Assembly: GCA_018105865.1 (NCBI GenBank)
Contig: CM030833.1
Coordinates: 30,719,140-30,783,139, forward strand
Reading direction: 5' to 3'
Length of the DNA stretch: 64,000 nucleotides
Source: Metaphire vulgaris
Lineage: Eukaryota > Annelida > Clitellata > Crassiclitellata > Megascolecidae
The notes below the pieces were generated by a model, which made no database searches, was not told the origin of the DNA, and saw only the letters and a program-made list of their open reading frames with translations. The position numbers were made by a program, and so were the translations under genes. Shown in pieces: positions 37,127 through 49,545 of the stretch (its first letter is position 1; each line of letters opens with the position of its first letter).

Positions 37127-40100
37127 TGCCTTCGTTATAACGAAACTGCTGCTGCTGCTGCTGCCAACTCATGATGCACTGACACCAAGACGCCGCTGAT
37201 CAAACAACGCTTCGTGAATAAGAAGACAAATTATAAGCAGAAGACAATTATTATCATCGCATCACAACAGACCTGTTAGAGACCAACAGAGAGACAGCGC
37301 TCCATTCTCAGCAGATAAGATTTGCCAACGCCAATACATCGGCCGCCGTCGCTATAAGATGCAACGACAGGACGATTGTCTTCAGTATCACTCTCTGCTC
37401 TCTGCTGCTGTCCAATCTCTAAACCTATCAGTCTGGGTTTCTAGTGGAGAGAGAGGGGAGAGAGAGGGAGAGAGAGAGGAGAGAGAGAGAGCGAGAGATC
37501 AGCATAGATCATTTTGCATCAAGACTGCTAATGTTTAATAGGAGAATGATGAATGAGGATCTAGACGGATGTGACATCGTGAGACGTGAGACTGAATGAC
37601 GTCATTAGCTGCAGTCGAAAATCAACAACGTCACAGACAAAGGAAGCTCTTTATGATGATTAAATTTCGACTTTCATTTAGCGCCTTTATCGCTTCGTAA
37701 CTTTCGACGAATTTTATGACCATCTGCCAATTTTCTTTGCGCTTCAGTCAAGGTCAAGGTCAAGGATAGTGCGCTATATAAATGTCTTGTTGCGTTACAT
37801 GTTGCCATCCAATGGCGTAACTGGAATTCAATTTCGTTTCAGATTAATTAATGAAAACGGAAATCGGCGCTAGATGAATGCAACACGACTGAGGGAAGAC
37901 GAATGGAGAATGAATCTGGAGAGTGAAATGCACGAGCCTTTCGGCTGCTGTTGCTTCAGTCACAACATTCTTTCCGGAGCCCAGTCTCGAGAAAAATTTA
38001 GGATAATAATTATTTGAATAAAATCCTAAACTTCAGGGCAAATGCTGACACTCAATGACAGCTAATCTACAAGCGCCTTATTATCACTCGTTAGATCAAA
38101 CTTCTTTAATGCATTTGCGATCGCAGGTTTCCCCCTCCCCGCCCATCGCTTTCCCCTTCTGGACATCCCATTTAGTCATACTGTGGGAGGGGGCTTGGGC
38201 GAGCGTCGGTAAATTCTGAGTTATATATAATATAGCGTTAGACTTTGAGAGCTGATGCATACTTGAAATGCTTTAATTCTCATTTATTATTGACTGACCA
38301 AAACCTGTATTTCAATTAAATATATCGTTTTACATAAATCCAACGACTGGTCGCAGCAAAATAGGGGGTCGACCACCCCGTGCCCCTCCCGTAGCTACGC
38401 TAATAAATGACGGCCTCGACTTCTGCAAACCATTTGGTCGAACGGTCGGGCAAAGGTCCACCCGGTGCAAAACAACGAAAAAAGGTACAACCATAAAAGG
38501 TACGAATCCAAGAAGAATTTTATTTGATTTTTTTAGGAAAATCTAAATGGAGATGGGAAGCTTCGTTCATATTAATATGATGACACAACAGAAAACCACC
38601 AATTACCGTACTGACCGCCATTCGACTCACCCTATATCAAATAATATAAGTAAAATGTTCCGCCTATAAAAAGTAAAATGTTCCGCCTGTAAAATTTATA
38701 TATATATATAAATTAAATTTTGCATAGAAGTAATTGATGAGCCTTTGCGAAGTAAATTAACTGGAAACACTTGAGTAACACTAAGGCCATTTGCAGAAAC
38801 TGCACGAGGCAATGGTGGGACACCGGCTTATGGCTCTGAACACGCATACTGCAGGCGCTTCATAATTTCCGTCTATAATTACCGCTCCACCAAAACGGTG
38901 ACTTCTTCACGAAAGCCCCTATCAATGAATGTCGCTTTCTCTTTGCATAAAGCAACTTTTAGCTGGCATGTGGAGCAGTAACTCTGATGATGGCTGCTTC
39001 TTCCCCAGTCACAGCGCATCGGCGGTCATCTGACGGAGGAGGAGGAGGAGGAGGAGGAGGAGGAGGAGGAGGAGGAGGAGGAGGAGGAGGAGCGTTCATT
39101 CTCGAGTAGCGTTGGCGCTGTGGGACTTCCATTTGCGAGGATTTTTTGATGTATTTTCAGATTGAATAACCGTTTTTTTCGAGCTAATCGCAGCCGATCT
39201 GACATTCGAACAAAGCGCATTCTTTGAGAAATGGACGAAGACAAAAATTCCTACCCAGAAATTGTCGTCAATTAACTCTTTCCTAAATAATCAAACTCTT
39301 ACTGACACTTTTACTTTCGTAATGAACAGCAGTTCTAAGGCGCATAAGCCACGCTCGTGTTTTTCAAGCGACTGAGCTTTTATCTTTCCTCGCAGAATGT
39401 CGTCCATCGTTACATAAATTATTCGACAGTGAACAACGAGTCGATCTAGGCGTTTAAGTCACTCGATCTATGTTTTATTAGAGTCTCATGCTTCGTTAGT
39501 GTAACGACATCAAAAAGGAATCGGGAAAACTGCATTGGGTTGAGTAAGTGAACGACTCTTCAGACCAAATGCGTTTGTCACTTGCCGCTTAATGACAGTT
39601 CTTCCGTCTTCGAATTAGAATCTGGCGACCGAGACTTTATTGTTCAGAGCCTCGTTTCCGCCGCCGTCGTTGTCTCGATTTCGAGTCATGTGGTCACTGA
39701 TGGTGCGCGTGACAGAAGCGAACGCATGAGGGCGCCGGGGACAGGCGGAAAGTAGGTAGGTCGTTTAGCTTAAGTAAGTAAGTCAGTTTCAGATAGAAGT
39801 ACGATTAGTCCTAACGAGAAAAAATTCACTGCGAGTCTGAATGACATCTAGAGGTTATTTTAGGTCATTCAAGACCAGTCAAGGTCATTTAAGTAAGTTC
39901 AAGGTTGTTGTTGGGGTCATCTCTGGTTTTCATTTGTTATTCTGTCACATTCAAATATATAATTTTCTTGCCACAGTCGTAATCCGCTGATTAAGATAAG
40001 CGTCGTCATCATCACTAGCATGGTTTTATTTTCACTATCACCACCATCATCATCATCATCATCATCGTCGTCGTCGTCGTCGTCGTCGTCGTAGTTAATA

Positions 40101-42898
40101 GCGGCAACATCAACAACGACTTGAACTAATAGGCGATGCATTTCATAATTGAGAGTTCACTATTAGATTAGTTTCAAAATGGCGATTGTCCTGACCGTCG
40201 TTGTGGTCGTAGATGTAGTAGACGTTCGTCCAATCGTAGAACCTGATCAGCGCTAGGATGACGTCATGATACGTGGGCCGTAAGTAGATCATGAACGGAC
40301 CGTAGTTCGTGGCGCTGCCGCTAGGAGGCGCATTGACGGTGACGTAGGGTATGTGGTAGATGCGACTGAACGAATCGGCGACGCTGACGACCGACTTTTC
40401 CGTTATGCCGAGCGCCGCGAAGATGCCGTAAGACAGGGCGGAGCACACTATGGAAAAAACACAGGAGACAAGCACAAATCGATTGGACGCTTCGATTTAC
40501 TATGCTTATGCTGAAATGTGCGTTTTCCTCATTTTATATGTGAATAGTTCTACAATGCGAATGGCTAGCGTTGAGTGCATGGCAATGGCTATGCGTTCAG
40601 TGACAACTTATACAAGCAAAGAAGCGATCGAGGCTCCATCTGGCGGCCATTTCGTCGTTTGCCAATGGAAATAGAGCGATTCCAAAATCCCGTTTCGTTC
40701 AGCTTTCAATTTGGGTTCTGATGAGAATGTGACAAACGGGTTCTTTCCTGTTTCCGATTAATAATCTGACGCACCTTGATCGATCCGCTGGCAACGGCGC
40801 TATCGAGATTTATAGTAACCATGTGGCGCCGAGCACAGCCGCGTCTGTAGAAACCGCGGTTGTGCTTAGCACACTCGAGAGTCTCTGTGGCGATTTGTGA
40901 TCAAAAGAGAAAAGAGAGAGAGAGAGAGAAAGAGAGAGAGATTTATACAAATATTCTGCGTAGAGAAGTCTTTGGTGAGGATGACTCGGGCTTCGCTTTA
41001 GAAATTCTCCTCTTGATCACTCGATCTCAAAAGCAGAAAGGAGTTCCTAATATTCGGCGAAATGCTTTGGAACTCCTTTGATTCGCACGTTTATTGTGCT
41101 GAAGAAACAAAGATTCGACATCCAGACTGATACTATCGTAAATACGTAAAGAAAACGAAAGAGGATATTGAATCGTAAACACAGTGAATGATGGGAAATC
41201 ACAAGAACAACATTTAGCCAGTGTATAGTTGCAACACATCGTCAACATCATCCTCATCATCTTAGTCGTCGTCATTATTCATCATAATAGTAATTCTCAT
41301 CACCATTATAAACACTACCATCACAATCGCTGTTGCTCATTATCAAAAACAGCTCGTCGTCGTCGTCATCGTCGTATGAAAGCAATGCTAATTTGTTGCA
41401 TTTTCAGGATCGTTAACTAACATTTCCCCCGTAATATTCCGAGAGAGAGAGAAGGGGGCGTGGGGAAGCCAACGTGGATCTGTGTCACGCCAAACAGGAA
41501 AGCTAAACGTGATATTTGCACGTCTGGCACAAGGGCCATAGAAGCGGAGATCAGCGCCGCCCTATGAGCCCCATGGCTCACAAAAGGACTTGACTTTTTG
41601 ACTGATAACAGAATGTCAAGGTCATTCTAAGTGAGGATCCGGGAACTGAAGAGCATTCGGGAGCTTCTTTTCTCCACATCTCTTCAAATATTCATCGGTT
41701 CCTTAAATGTATGCACCGTCGTTGCATCTACGCCGTGCGGTGCAGACGTAGGCAGTCGGCAGTCGGCAGGTGTCACGAGCAGCAGACGCCGGGCGAATGG
41801 CTGGACACCGTCAGTGGTTTATGACAGAGACCTAGACGACGTCCATGGTCTCTGCATTGGCGATATATTGCAGGACCTCCTCTCACTCCGCTTCAATATC
41901 ATTCATTTGTGACGAAGAGGATCGAAAAACTTCAGAACGAGACTTCGACCTCAACGCAAGTAAGAAAAATCGGGATTTCATCGACGAATTGTGTCTGTCT
42001 ACATCCTTCCATTCGTAGACAAAGTGCTTGCGTTTAGAACTGAGTTTTCAGAAAAGGGTTAGAGGCAGGGTTAGAGATAGGCGCTTCAAGAAACCTTATT
42101 TCCGGCCTGTTGCCAATGTAATATTGCTATTGCCCTGTTAGCCAACCGGGGAGGGAGGGAGAGAGAGGACCACTGCCTTCCAAATAATGCGCAAACGCAT
42201 TGTAGAGTGTCCAGTTGCAGCGGATAACAGACAGAATTGAATGATCAAAACAATATCACAGATAGGTCTACACAGAGAATTAGACCCATTACAACGAAAC
42301 AGACAGGAACCAAATAAGACTGATAGCATCATGCAGCAACAACTCATCACATAGACATATTACAAAAGTACAATCATGCAACCAACTGTCCTGACAAACG
42401 CGGTTAAGATTAAATTAATATCTGAAACCAGAAAGTATGACTAATATTATCAGTAATATATTGTATGAAATATTGAAGCACTGAAATAATGACTCATGTT
42501 TTAGATATTGTTAATTAAGTCTACGAGAATTTCAGCTGCTTTGACGCCTTAATTTACTCTGTCAAGTTTTCTTTTTCAGTTCTCCGCATTACATCTTCGG
42601 ACATTTAGTCGATCGCTCGGCGATTGCAAGAGACTTCCAGAAGGCGATCGCAGATTCAGTGAATTCGAGCGATTTACAAATTACAGGATTCATTGTAGCG
42701 AATACCAAGCAGAACAGAATATGCAATAGAAAAGACAACAGAAGAAGATGATGCGTATGCGCATAGGGAAATGACATTCTGCACGAAGTCGAGAAATTCA
42801 CGAGTCCACCGCCAGGAGGACAGCCGATGATATTGCAAACAACGAAGTATTATTGATGAGGCAGCAAAACGAATTCCTGGGCGATGGCGGACCTAGAC

Positions 42899-42953
<55 letters not shown>

Positions 42954-43756
42954 ATTTCAATCTCCAGGATTTATGCGCCTGCTCTGCCTCAGAGGAAATA
43001 CTCCGTCTCATTTGATTTCTTCATCGGAGGTGAAACATCAAAACAGACATCTGCGCCACAAACCGATTCATCGTCTGAATCGAGACAGACGATGGCAGTG
43101 ATGTGCTTCCGTTATATATTACACTTTATACGGATAGCGTGTAATTACTAAATAGGAATAGCTTATGAGTGAAAAGAGTGAGTATTGCATTGCTGCTGTG
43201 ATGTCGTTGGCAGGGCCTTTACAAATTATGACCTGCTTTATTCTGAAGAAGAGGACAGATGCTCTTAGCAGTTATTTTGTTTAAAAAATCTTTAAAAACA
43301 ATAAATAGATTTAAATGTGGCGACTATTCTCTGCATTAGTCGTCAATTACCCGAAGAGCGATATGCTTCGACGCCCAATGAGCGTCCTGTGATCGAACCC
43401 GGGTTAACGACTCATCTCAGACTCTAACGCTCCACCGACTGAGCCTCTTGAAATGGAAGAGAAGAACAACACCTGGAAAGCGATCTCCAATGCTCAATGG
43501 ACATGAGGCTCTCGTGGCGACATCTTTCGAAAAGTCATTTGCTTTAACGGAAGTCAACAGACGACATTCAGAAGAATTCGATCTGCAACAACTGCACTCA
43601 ATTGACGCACTCCCTTTCCCTCGTCGTCAGTTGAGATAAGTGCGGAGGAGACTCAAACAGCGATGCTCAAAGGTAATTACTGTAACTCTGCATTTCAAAT
43701 GAGTCTCACAATGAAGCTTCGTTGAATATTATTAAAATACTATAGCAGGTAACAAC

Positions 43757-43801
<45 letters not shown>

Positions 43802-45617
43802 CTTAAAATCCAGCCTCAGTTGCAGACAGGAGTAAGAGTGAGAAACGGCGACACATGTGGACTGTGGATGGACGAATAGTCAACTGGAAGAGAAGCGTTT
43901 CGAGCCTTGGAAAGAAAAAGACGAAAGCTTAAAAAAGTCAACAGGACGCCGTTGCTAAGCAGACATACTTGACAACCATACGATGGTTTCTTTTGTCCAT
44001 TTTATGCACCAACATCAATTAGCAGATGCTAAATATTCAGACGATAATCGAGCATCGTCTCTGCAGTGGTGGTGGTGGGTGGATGATGAGGAGGCAATTG
44101 GAAGGGGTTTGGCGTCAATCATCCATGCACAGAGCAAGTCCAGATACATAGTAATGGCCACATCACCAACAGGCGACCTGTCTTTCGACAAACAGCCAAC
44201 TGTAGTGACGCCTATGGAGAACGCAAAAACGACAGAAACTCTGACGTCATCTCCGGAGTGATGACAAACGATTTCCTGCTCTAGAGCTGAGCGATGAACG
44301 AGAAAAAACGAGACTGCAAAGCTTAAACTCACATCGATGAAAATTTCAGCGCAAATTCCAGAGAAATACGCCTCAAGAGACGCCTATAGATGCAAAACCA
44401 CTGAAGAAGACGAAGCCACAGGAAATATATTCATCGTAGACAGAGAGGGAGAGAGAGAGAGAGAAGAAAGAGACTGTTTTTGCAATGCAGTCGCTGCTGA
44501 TAACGTCTAGCCATTAGGGTCAGAATAGCCGCATCCATATACCTCGTGTCTGACCACGTGATTTCATTATAGACGCGCCATCGCCGTTGTCTTGGTGACC
44601 GTCGCCGCCTCATGCTCCGAATGACGTCATCGACTGACGTCTCCGTTTCTCTTATGCTCTGCGGTCTCATTTTCATAATTCTGCTGCAGTTTTCTGCACT
44701 TTGAGTCTCTGTTCGCCTGTCTGTGTACATTTGAAAGAGTCGCTCGTTTATTTCTCGAACCTGTTCTCATGGAAACGCCTCCATCATTATAATTTAATTA
44801 ATGGCTTCAGCATTACTGTTGTGCTGCTTTCCAAGGCGCTATAGAAATCCACGAGATTTTACTTTACTTTACTTTACATTAAAAAGCGTCAGAAGCAAAC
44901 AAAACAGCAGAGACGGAAGGTGGGCGGGGGGGAAGGGAGAAGCCGAGGTCGTCAAAGTCTGATATGCGTGAGTAGAAGGAGACAGAATGATTCTAATATA
45001 AAGCCTCTTAGCAAAATCATTCGGAAGCGCTGACCTCTAGTGGCAATAATTATGGTCGTCAGAATACAGAATAGCTAAAACTGGTTTTGTCGGCGCAAAG
45101 CTATCAGACCTCGATACAGAAACAGTTGAAGTGACTCGACTGTTGTAACTTCCTCTTCATCTGTAGTTTTGCCAGTTGCCATTTTGAAGCAATGAGATGA
45201 CATGCAATGCCTCGATTGCTTCAAATCACATTATCTCTGCTTTGTCATCAATTGGCAAAAACACCACAAAGACATATTTCATCAATGCATGATTATTTAA
45301 CGATTGAGATTAACTGAAGAAAATTCTCTGACAGTTGAACACTTTCCATCTGAATCACTCGATGTCATTGAAGTTTGTTTGCACTTTCCATTATCTTAAG
45401 AAGCTGAAGTTGACAAAACATTATACAAAGTCAGAGGATCAAGTGAGTCTGACTACGTCTGACTACGTCTGACTATGGCCGACTTTAGTAAAGCGTCTTG
45501 TCTTTTGGTTTATTATAATTACATTGTGTCGTGGCAAGAATGGAAGACGAACAGCAAGAGGAAGATCGTGGCATGAATCCTGCTGTGTCTGAGTGGCACT
45601 TTGAGCCCCCATTTGGC

Positions 45618-45661
<44 letters not shown>

Positions 45662-45677
45662 AGAGAGGCAGAGAGGC

Positions 45678-45736
<59 letters not shown>

Positions 45737-46334
45737 TGCGTCGTTCGCGTGCTTATCTTCAAATGAATTCGCAGTTAAGCGCTGGCTAATCACGGGGGAA
45801 CTCGGTGACGATGTCTCCGTAGTTACACAGTCGACCGCCAGGTGACTTATAGGCGCATCGCACTTTGTTCTGGTTCTAACGACGTGCTTAACATCCCTTA
45901 TGAGAAGTGTCCAGTCGCTCTGACACAGGCAACTGCATTTCGGTGCAAAATAAGAAACAAAAAGCGTCGGCGTGTCTCTATAGAAGGCGAGTTATACATC
46001 ATGCTGATCAACTGGCGTGCTTACGGTTAGACAGAGACTTTTCTTTGACTTATTCCTTTTTCTGTTACCTCCTTCTTTTTTTATCTTCGTCTCTTTTGCC
46101 GACCGCAGAATGAAACTTAGCCTTCGATCGAATCATTTCACTCAGCATGACCATCGCTCTGACCATTCACTCGAAGAGGTCAAATGCTGAGACAAGAACC
46201 CAGAGACCAGAGACAAGAGACCAGAGGCGCTCGACGATATATCACTCAATCGCCAGAAAACGCGAAACGTCTTCGTCTGATTTGAAAAACACGTACACAT
46301 ACAAACCTATGTAAGCAGGTAAAGATAGGCAGAG

Positions 46335-46399
<65 letters not shown>

Positions 46400-47249
46400 A
46401 GACAGAGAGACAGAGAGGAGTGCTTTGAAAGTGTTGATTAATTGTGATAACGAATATCTTCTTGAGTGAATTAGAATAATATTCGTTTGGACTTTGGCGA
46501 ATGAAGAGAGAAGAGTTGCGCTCTTCACTTGGCCTTCTCAGTTGACACATTGCTCAATAGGAAGAATCTCTCAGGGGCTGTGGCGGAAAAGCCTTCGTAC
46601 CAAAACCGCCTGTTACCTTTGTGATTTCAGGCCGAACTGCGGCGCTATATTAATCTGAAATATGAGTTCTGCAAAGACTTTAATATCTTTAGTCTAATGA
46701 AACTCAGTCACCGAGACAGACTGGCTGCCACATGGATGACGCATATATAGTGTCTGACCACCAGGCGGCGCTATAGAAGCGGCGCTATAGAAGCTGCGCG
46801 GTTAGACGAGAAACATGAATAATTGAGTGAAGATCTGCCATGGTCTTTGTCTCCTTCGGGCGATCGTACATTAGCATCAACTGATACATTCATCATTCCT
46901 CGCTAGCATGGTCTTCCTTATTTCATCGATCCTCATTCCGTCCTTCAATCTCAAAATGTCTCATCTCATCACTCCCTCGCTGAAGAAATAATGAGATGGA
47001 ACGTTGTATTCCATGGCAGTTCCTAGCCCTGACACTGCCAGTCGCCGGCTGAAATAAATTCCAACTGCCAATGCTGAAAGGCAAGACGGGGTTTGCTTAC
47101 TTGCTCGACTGAACTGAAAGACATCGGAAGCGTTGACGACAGTCTGATCAACGCTCAGCTTAAAGTTCACAGCGCTGTTGTTGTTGTGGATGTCAATGGC
47201 CATATGGAAGTCTCTGTAGAGGAGCAACGCATCTTCCTCCACCAAAGCC
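26499..47249 (-). CDS. AMPA/kainate-type ionotropic glutamate receptor (16 exons, N-terminal exon unresolved)
   Basis: Glutamate-gated cation channel subunit. Exons from 5' to 3': 47101-47249, 40196-40447, 34205-34404, 33912-33960, 33269-33471, 32542-32601, 32400-32492, 31258-31365, 30619-30732, 30146-30358, 29294-29488, 28829-28992, 28001-28199, 27240-27544, 26960-27071, 26499-26753 (stop). Phases match at every junction, giving about 889 aa plus a missing signal exon. Domains: amino-terminal domain ([29 protein letters not shown]), S1 ([31 protein letters not shown]), M1, pore loop ([11 protein letters not shown]), M3 (SYTANLAAF), S2 ([27 protein letters not shown]) and M4 ([12 protein letters not shown]). 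The ligand residues P, T and R of S1, the S-T pair and the Glu of S2 are present. Pore and S2 look AMPA-like; the length of the ATD segment looks kainate-like. Odd points: Arg-Arg at the Q/R site, a translated CT repeat, one GC donor, and one very short intron or frameshift. Confidence 0.9.
27240..27544 (-). CDS. Receptor exon with S2 and a translated CT repeat
   Basis: Reads [13 protein letters not shown] through the ligand-contacting Glu ([11 protein letters not shown]) to DSKGYGVAT. It then continues as YIHYP and a Leu-Ser run encoded by (CT)n, to a donor CAG|GTACAG just past the repeat. The phase is 2, and the next exon (27071) starts with the single base needed to make Arg followed by [10 protein letters not shown]. 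No other GT after GYGVAT gives the right frame. So either the repeat is coding, or the true splice is non-canonical. Confidence 0.65.
27246..27304. repeat. (GA)n microsatellite overlapping the receptor S2 exon
   Basis: About 29 GA units, read as CT on the receptor strand and apparently inside the coding exon. Confidence 0.95.
28230..28407. mobile_element. hAT-like MITE, family B, copy 2 (receptor intron)
   Basis: Begins CAGTGGCGGCTTCAGG, shares GATTTGGCAAGTGG and CAATAGGGGCACGGGCCC with the copy at 1731, and ends ACGCCACTG. The flanks are both C-rich but match poorly. Lies between the M3 and pore exons of the receptor. Confidence 0.7.
28829..28992 (-). CDS. Receptor exon with M1 and the pore loop (Q/R site)
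   Basis: Encodes [16 protein letters not shown], then [19 protein letters not shown]. The acceptor ends CAG and the donor is CG followed by GTTAGT; phase 2 joins cleanly to the M3 exon. In AMPA subunits the Q/R position is the first residue after SLGAFM. Here it is Arg (codon AGG) and the next residue is also Arg (AGA), both genomically encoded. Confidence 0.9.
29736..29882. repeat. (AAG)n microsatellite, about 147 bp
   Basis: Near-pure AAG, in the receptor intron between exons 30146-30358 and 29294-29488. A perfect purine strand of this length can form triplex DNA. Confidence 0.97.
31180..31246. repeat. (AT)n microsatellite beside a receptor donor site
   Basis: Lies 12 bp from the GC donor of exon 31258-31365, on the intron side. 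Confidence 0.95.
31870..32165 (+). mobile_element. Non-LTR retrotransposon remnant with GCGCTATAGAAAT tail
   Basis: The frame contains [16 protein letters not shown], a typical endonuclease/reverse-transcriptase LINE C-terminal stretch. It is followed by GCGCTATAGAAAT at 32132 and a (TTAC) tail. It lies antisense in an intron of the glutamate receptor gene. Confidence 0.6.
32400..32601 (-). CDS. Receptor ATD segment split by a 49-nt intron or a frameshift
   Basis: The upper part (32542-32601) reads [20 protein letters not shown]. The lower part, in another frame (32400-32492), reads [11 protein letters not shown] to [13 protein letters not shown] and joins the GVTGRVAF exon in phase. Removing 32493-32541, which begins GTTCGC and ends GAAAG, restores one frame and gives a segment of kainate-like length. 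A 1-bp indel in the assembly or in the gene is the alternative. Confidence 0.6.
33058..33232. repeat. GATA/GA compound repeat
   Basis: GATA units, then mixed GA and GACA units, in the receptor intron just 3' of exon 33269-33471. Confidence 0.95.
34675..34950 (-). mobile_element. tRNA-derived SINE
   Basis: On the minus strand it has an A-box-like GAGTGGTAACAACGCTGG and a B-box GGGTTCAATTCC, followed by a tRNA-unrelated body beginning AAGGTCGACTCAGCC. The same body start occurs after a degenerate tRNA-like head at 8068. It is too diverged to be a working tRNA gene. Confidence 0.65.
35185..35369. repeat. (TTC)n microsatellite with a (TCC) tail
   Basis: About 167 bp of TTC interrupted once (near 35259), then TCC. 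In a receptor intron. Its transcript (GAA) is complementary to that of the AAG tract at 29736. Confidence 0.97.
35491..35704. repeat. 19-bp minisatellite, 11 units
   Basis: Unit GGCTTACCTAGCCTCCTAA repeated 11 times, nearly perfect, with one altered unit near 35615-35635. No spacers, so it is not CRISPR-like. Confidence 0.95.
36964..37122. repeat. (CT)n/(CTGT)n microsatellite
   Basis: About 160 bp of CT-rich repeat in the long receptor intron. The Leu-Ser and Arg-Glu frames across it are spurious. Confidence 0.95.
39035..40092. repeat. GGA tract (39035-39092) and ATC/GTC tract (40041-40092)
   Basis: Two trinucleotide microsatellites in the intron 3' of receptor exon 40196-40447. The DNA between them is unique. 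Confidence 0.9.
41530..41600 (+). mobile_element. SINE 3' fragment (GATCAGCGCCGCCCTATGAG)
   Basis: Shares AAGCGGAGATCAGCGCCGCC and the following GCCC/GGCT bases with the 3' part of the SINE near 8197. The head is missing. Confidence 0.4.
43385..43450 (-). mobile_element. tRNA-like SINE head
   Basis: The minus strand reads GGCTCAGTCGGTGGAGCG (A-box) and CGGGTTCGATCAC (B-box). The anticodon and T stems do not pair, so it is a tRNA relic or SINE head. Confidence 0.45.
44760..44879 (+). mobile_element. 5'-truncated LINE or SINE tail
   Basis: GCGCTATAGAAAT at 44836, then CCACGAGATTTTAC and (TTTAC) units. It matches the tail at 12858 almost base for base. Confidence 0.5.
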
Positions 47250-48363
47250 CCTAAAAGAGCAAAGTCAGCAATTTCAATTAAACTATTTCTAAACGCTACA
47301 AACGACGAGATTTCCTCAGGAACTTCGAAAGGCAAAAACACTCAAAGCGACATTCTAAAACTCTGCTCGGAAAATCAATTGAAGGCATTTTCTCGTCAGT
47401 GTTCATTCAGAATCGAATGCCAAAGTTCCTGTCCGCTGTCTTCAGCTGAAATGCTCGCTTTCAGAAACCCGTAGCCATATGTTTTAGCACCAGGGCAGCG
47501 GCGAGCGTATTCAAAAGGCGCGACTTTTATAAATGTTCAATCCACATAAAAGGTGTCGCCACATCGAAATTTTCCCCAGTCAGCTCAAAAAGTCTTGAGG
47601 GACAGAAAAGGCTACGTGGCCGATGGTTTGTTGTTGCTTTCTCCTCCAGGGCTGCCGATAGTGGGCGGGGGGTGCACAATACCCAGCGGCCTGCAGGAGA
47701 CAGGAGCCCGGTGATGATGATGTATTAACAATAGCCTGAACCATGAACAAGACTGACAAGAAAAAGGTCATCTTCATGATGAGGGCACAGGAACCCGGCA
47801 AATGTCAGAGGGTCCGGGTGATCAGCCGACTATGTATTAACTAACATCCTGAATATTCCTGAAAAAGACAAGAAGGTCGACAAGCATAAAAAGGTCATCA
47901 ACAGTTTCTGAGACTTGTCTAGGAGCCCGGGAAATTCTATCTGAAGAAAACTGAAAAAGATCATCGACACTTTTTCACACTTAATAATAATTAAGTGTGA
48001 AAAGTGTGAAAAGTGTCGGTGATTTGAACATTTTGTCGTGACTATTTTGTAATAATAATAATAATTTATTATTATATAATAATAATTAATAATAGGGAAT
48101 AATTTATTATTATTATTCTCTCGGCGGCCCTGTTCTCCTCTCTAATTTTAAATTTTAATTTTATAACATTTCCAAAAACGAAAAAGGCGCTACGTTTCTG
48201 AAAATGTCCTCAGAGGGAGCGGCTGCACCTGCACCCCCCCGCTGGCTTCGCCAATGAATCAGAAGCGGACTACGCGACTGAAAAGGGTCACGCAGTGAGA
48301 ATCTGCTGACACTTCCCCCTCCCCCATTTTATGACTCTGAATTAATGACAATGAAAGAAATCA

Positions 48364-48759
48364 GTGCATAAAACCTCTTCGAAAGCGAAAGAAGTGGCAG
48401 AGAAAGAGACGACGAAGACCGCGATCAAAGTCTCTCCAGGAGGAGGAGGAGGAGGAGGAGGAGGAGGAGGAAGCTTCAACTGCTGTCTTTGCTCCCAATG
48501 TCCTTTCAAAACTCACTCAGAATCATCCCAGCATTTGGAAGGAAATTCTCCACTGACTGTTTTCCATTCGCTGCCTGAGGTCGTCGCCTGGATCGGTTCA
48601 GTCGACCGATCACACGCAGAACGACGCCTCCCCTCTACCTCCCCCTCTCCCCTCCCCTCTCCCTCTAATTCCTCGGCACAGATCCTCTTATCGAGTGTCG
48701 TCAGAGTCATTTCCGAATGGTCGAACGATACGAGAGTCGTTTCCATCGACTGCCTTTGA
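48364..48759 (+). CDS. Hypothetical 131-residue ORF
   Basis: Frame MHKTSSKAKEVAEKETTKTA..., with a Gly run and a CCLCSQC cluster. Codon use resembles the real genes here, but the opposite strand is also open for over 100 codons, so chance is possible. Not recognised. Confidence 0.2.
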   Translation: MHKTSSKAKEVAEKETTKTAIKVSPGGGGGGGGGGGSFNCCLCSQCPFKTHSESSQHLEGNSPLTVFHSLPEVVAWIGSVDRSHAERRLPSTSPSPLPSPSNSSAQILLSSVVRVISEWSNDTRVVSIDCL

Positions 48760-49545
48760 AACGGCGACTGCATGCGACGCATAAGATACGACTGACCCCT
48801 TGTCATTGAATGACAGAATGTCATCGTCACTTGGTCAGTGAACGTCACGTCGCCAATTCTGTTTTCATTCTGCCAATCAAGGAATTTCTATAGCGCCATC
48901 TCTATAATGCACATGTATCGTTGGCGCGTTCGAACTTAAATGGCATTCAGAAGATGAGACTTGCATTTTGCAATTACAATTGGACGAAGTAATAAACCTG
49001 AAGACAACTGTACGCTGCCTTTACGAAGGACTTTCCGTAGAGGAAGATAGGAACATTTGAACGATAGCATCTCAGCAATATACGACACTTCATAAAGGAA
49101 AAGAGAAGCTAAACGATGACTGCGGTCTGCAGGTAAATGAAAGAGTTTGGACGACAACTGCATTGATGGCAACTGTGAAGCGTGTTTTCCACAGAGGCCA
49201 CACTGTCTCGTAAACAACTCAAATCTCCTTATCTTATCTGATTCTATAGATGTCGATTGTGGCTCAAAACAGAATAGCAGCTGCTGCTTTGCTATTAGTC
49301 TGATGTTACCGGAAAAAGTTCAGATTACTAAGCTGCTGTTGCACAATATTATATATATATAGGCCTATTATAATATAAATATTATGCATGTCATATTTAA
49401 CGTGATCAATCTGGCGCTATATAACTATCCGGATATTCGACAAGTAAGAAATGCGTTTCGAGTTTCGTCGTTGTGATACATTTTCCAAATCGAGATTGAA
49501 AATGTCTTGAAATCAGAATTTCCGAAGTCTGTTTCATTAACTAAC

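Larger units (their letters stand above)
42901..46397. repeat. Cluster of GA/CT microsatellites
   Basis: CT at 42901-42950, GA at 43760-43794, GA at 45621-45731 and GA at 46328-46397, all in the largest receptor intron (40448-47100). Confidence 0.93.

Noticed and set aside
36914..37199. Leu-Ser and Arg-Glu repeat proteins over CT/GA tracts (also at 33130, 45621, 52932, 59600)
   Set aside because: Pure dinucleotide repeats are open in all frames; no flanking domain supports coding, unlike the tract in the receptor S2 exon.
43385..43450. Functional tRNA gene on the minus strand
   Set aside because: A and B boxes are present, but the anticodon and T stems do not pair.
47580..47801. Signal-peptide-like ORF as first exon of the glutamate receptor
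   Set aside because: MKMTFFLSVLFMVQ looks like a signal peptide, but the available donor is phase 0 while the next secure exon needs phase 2.
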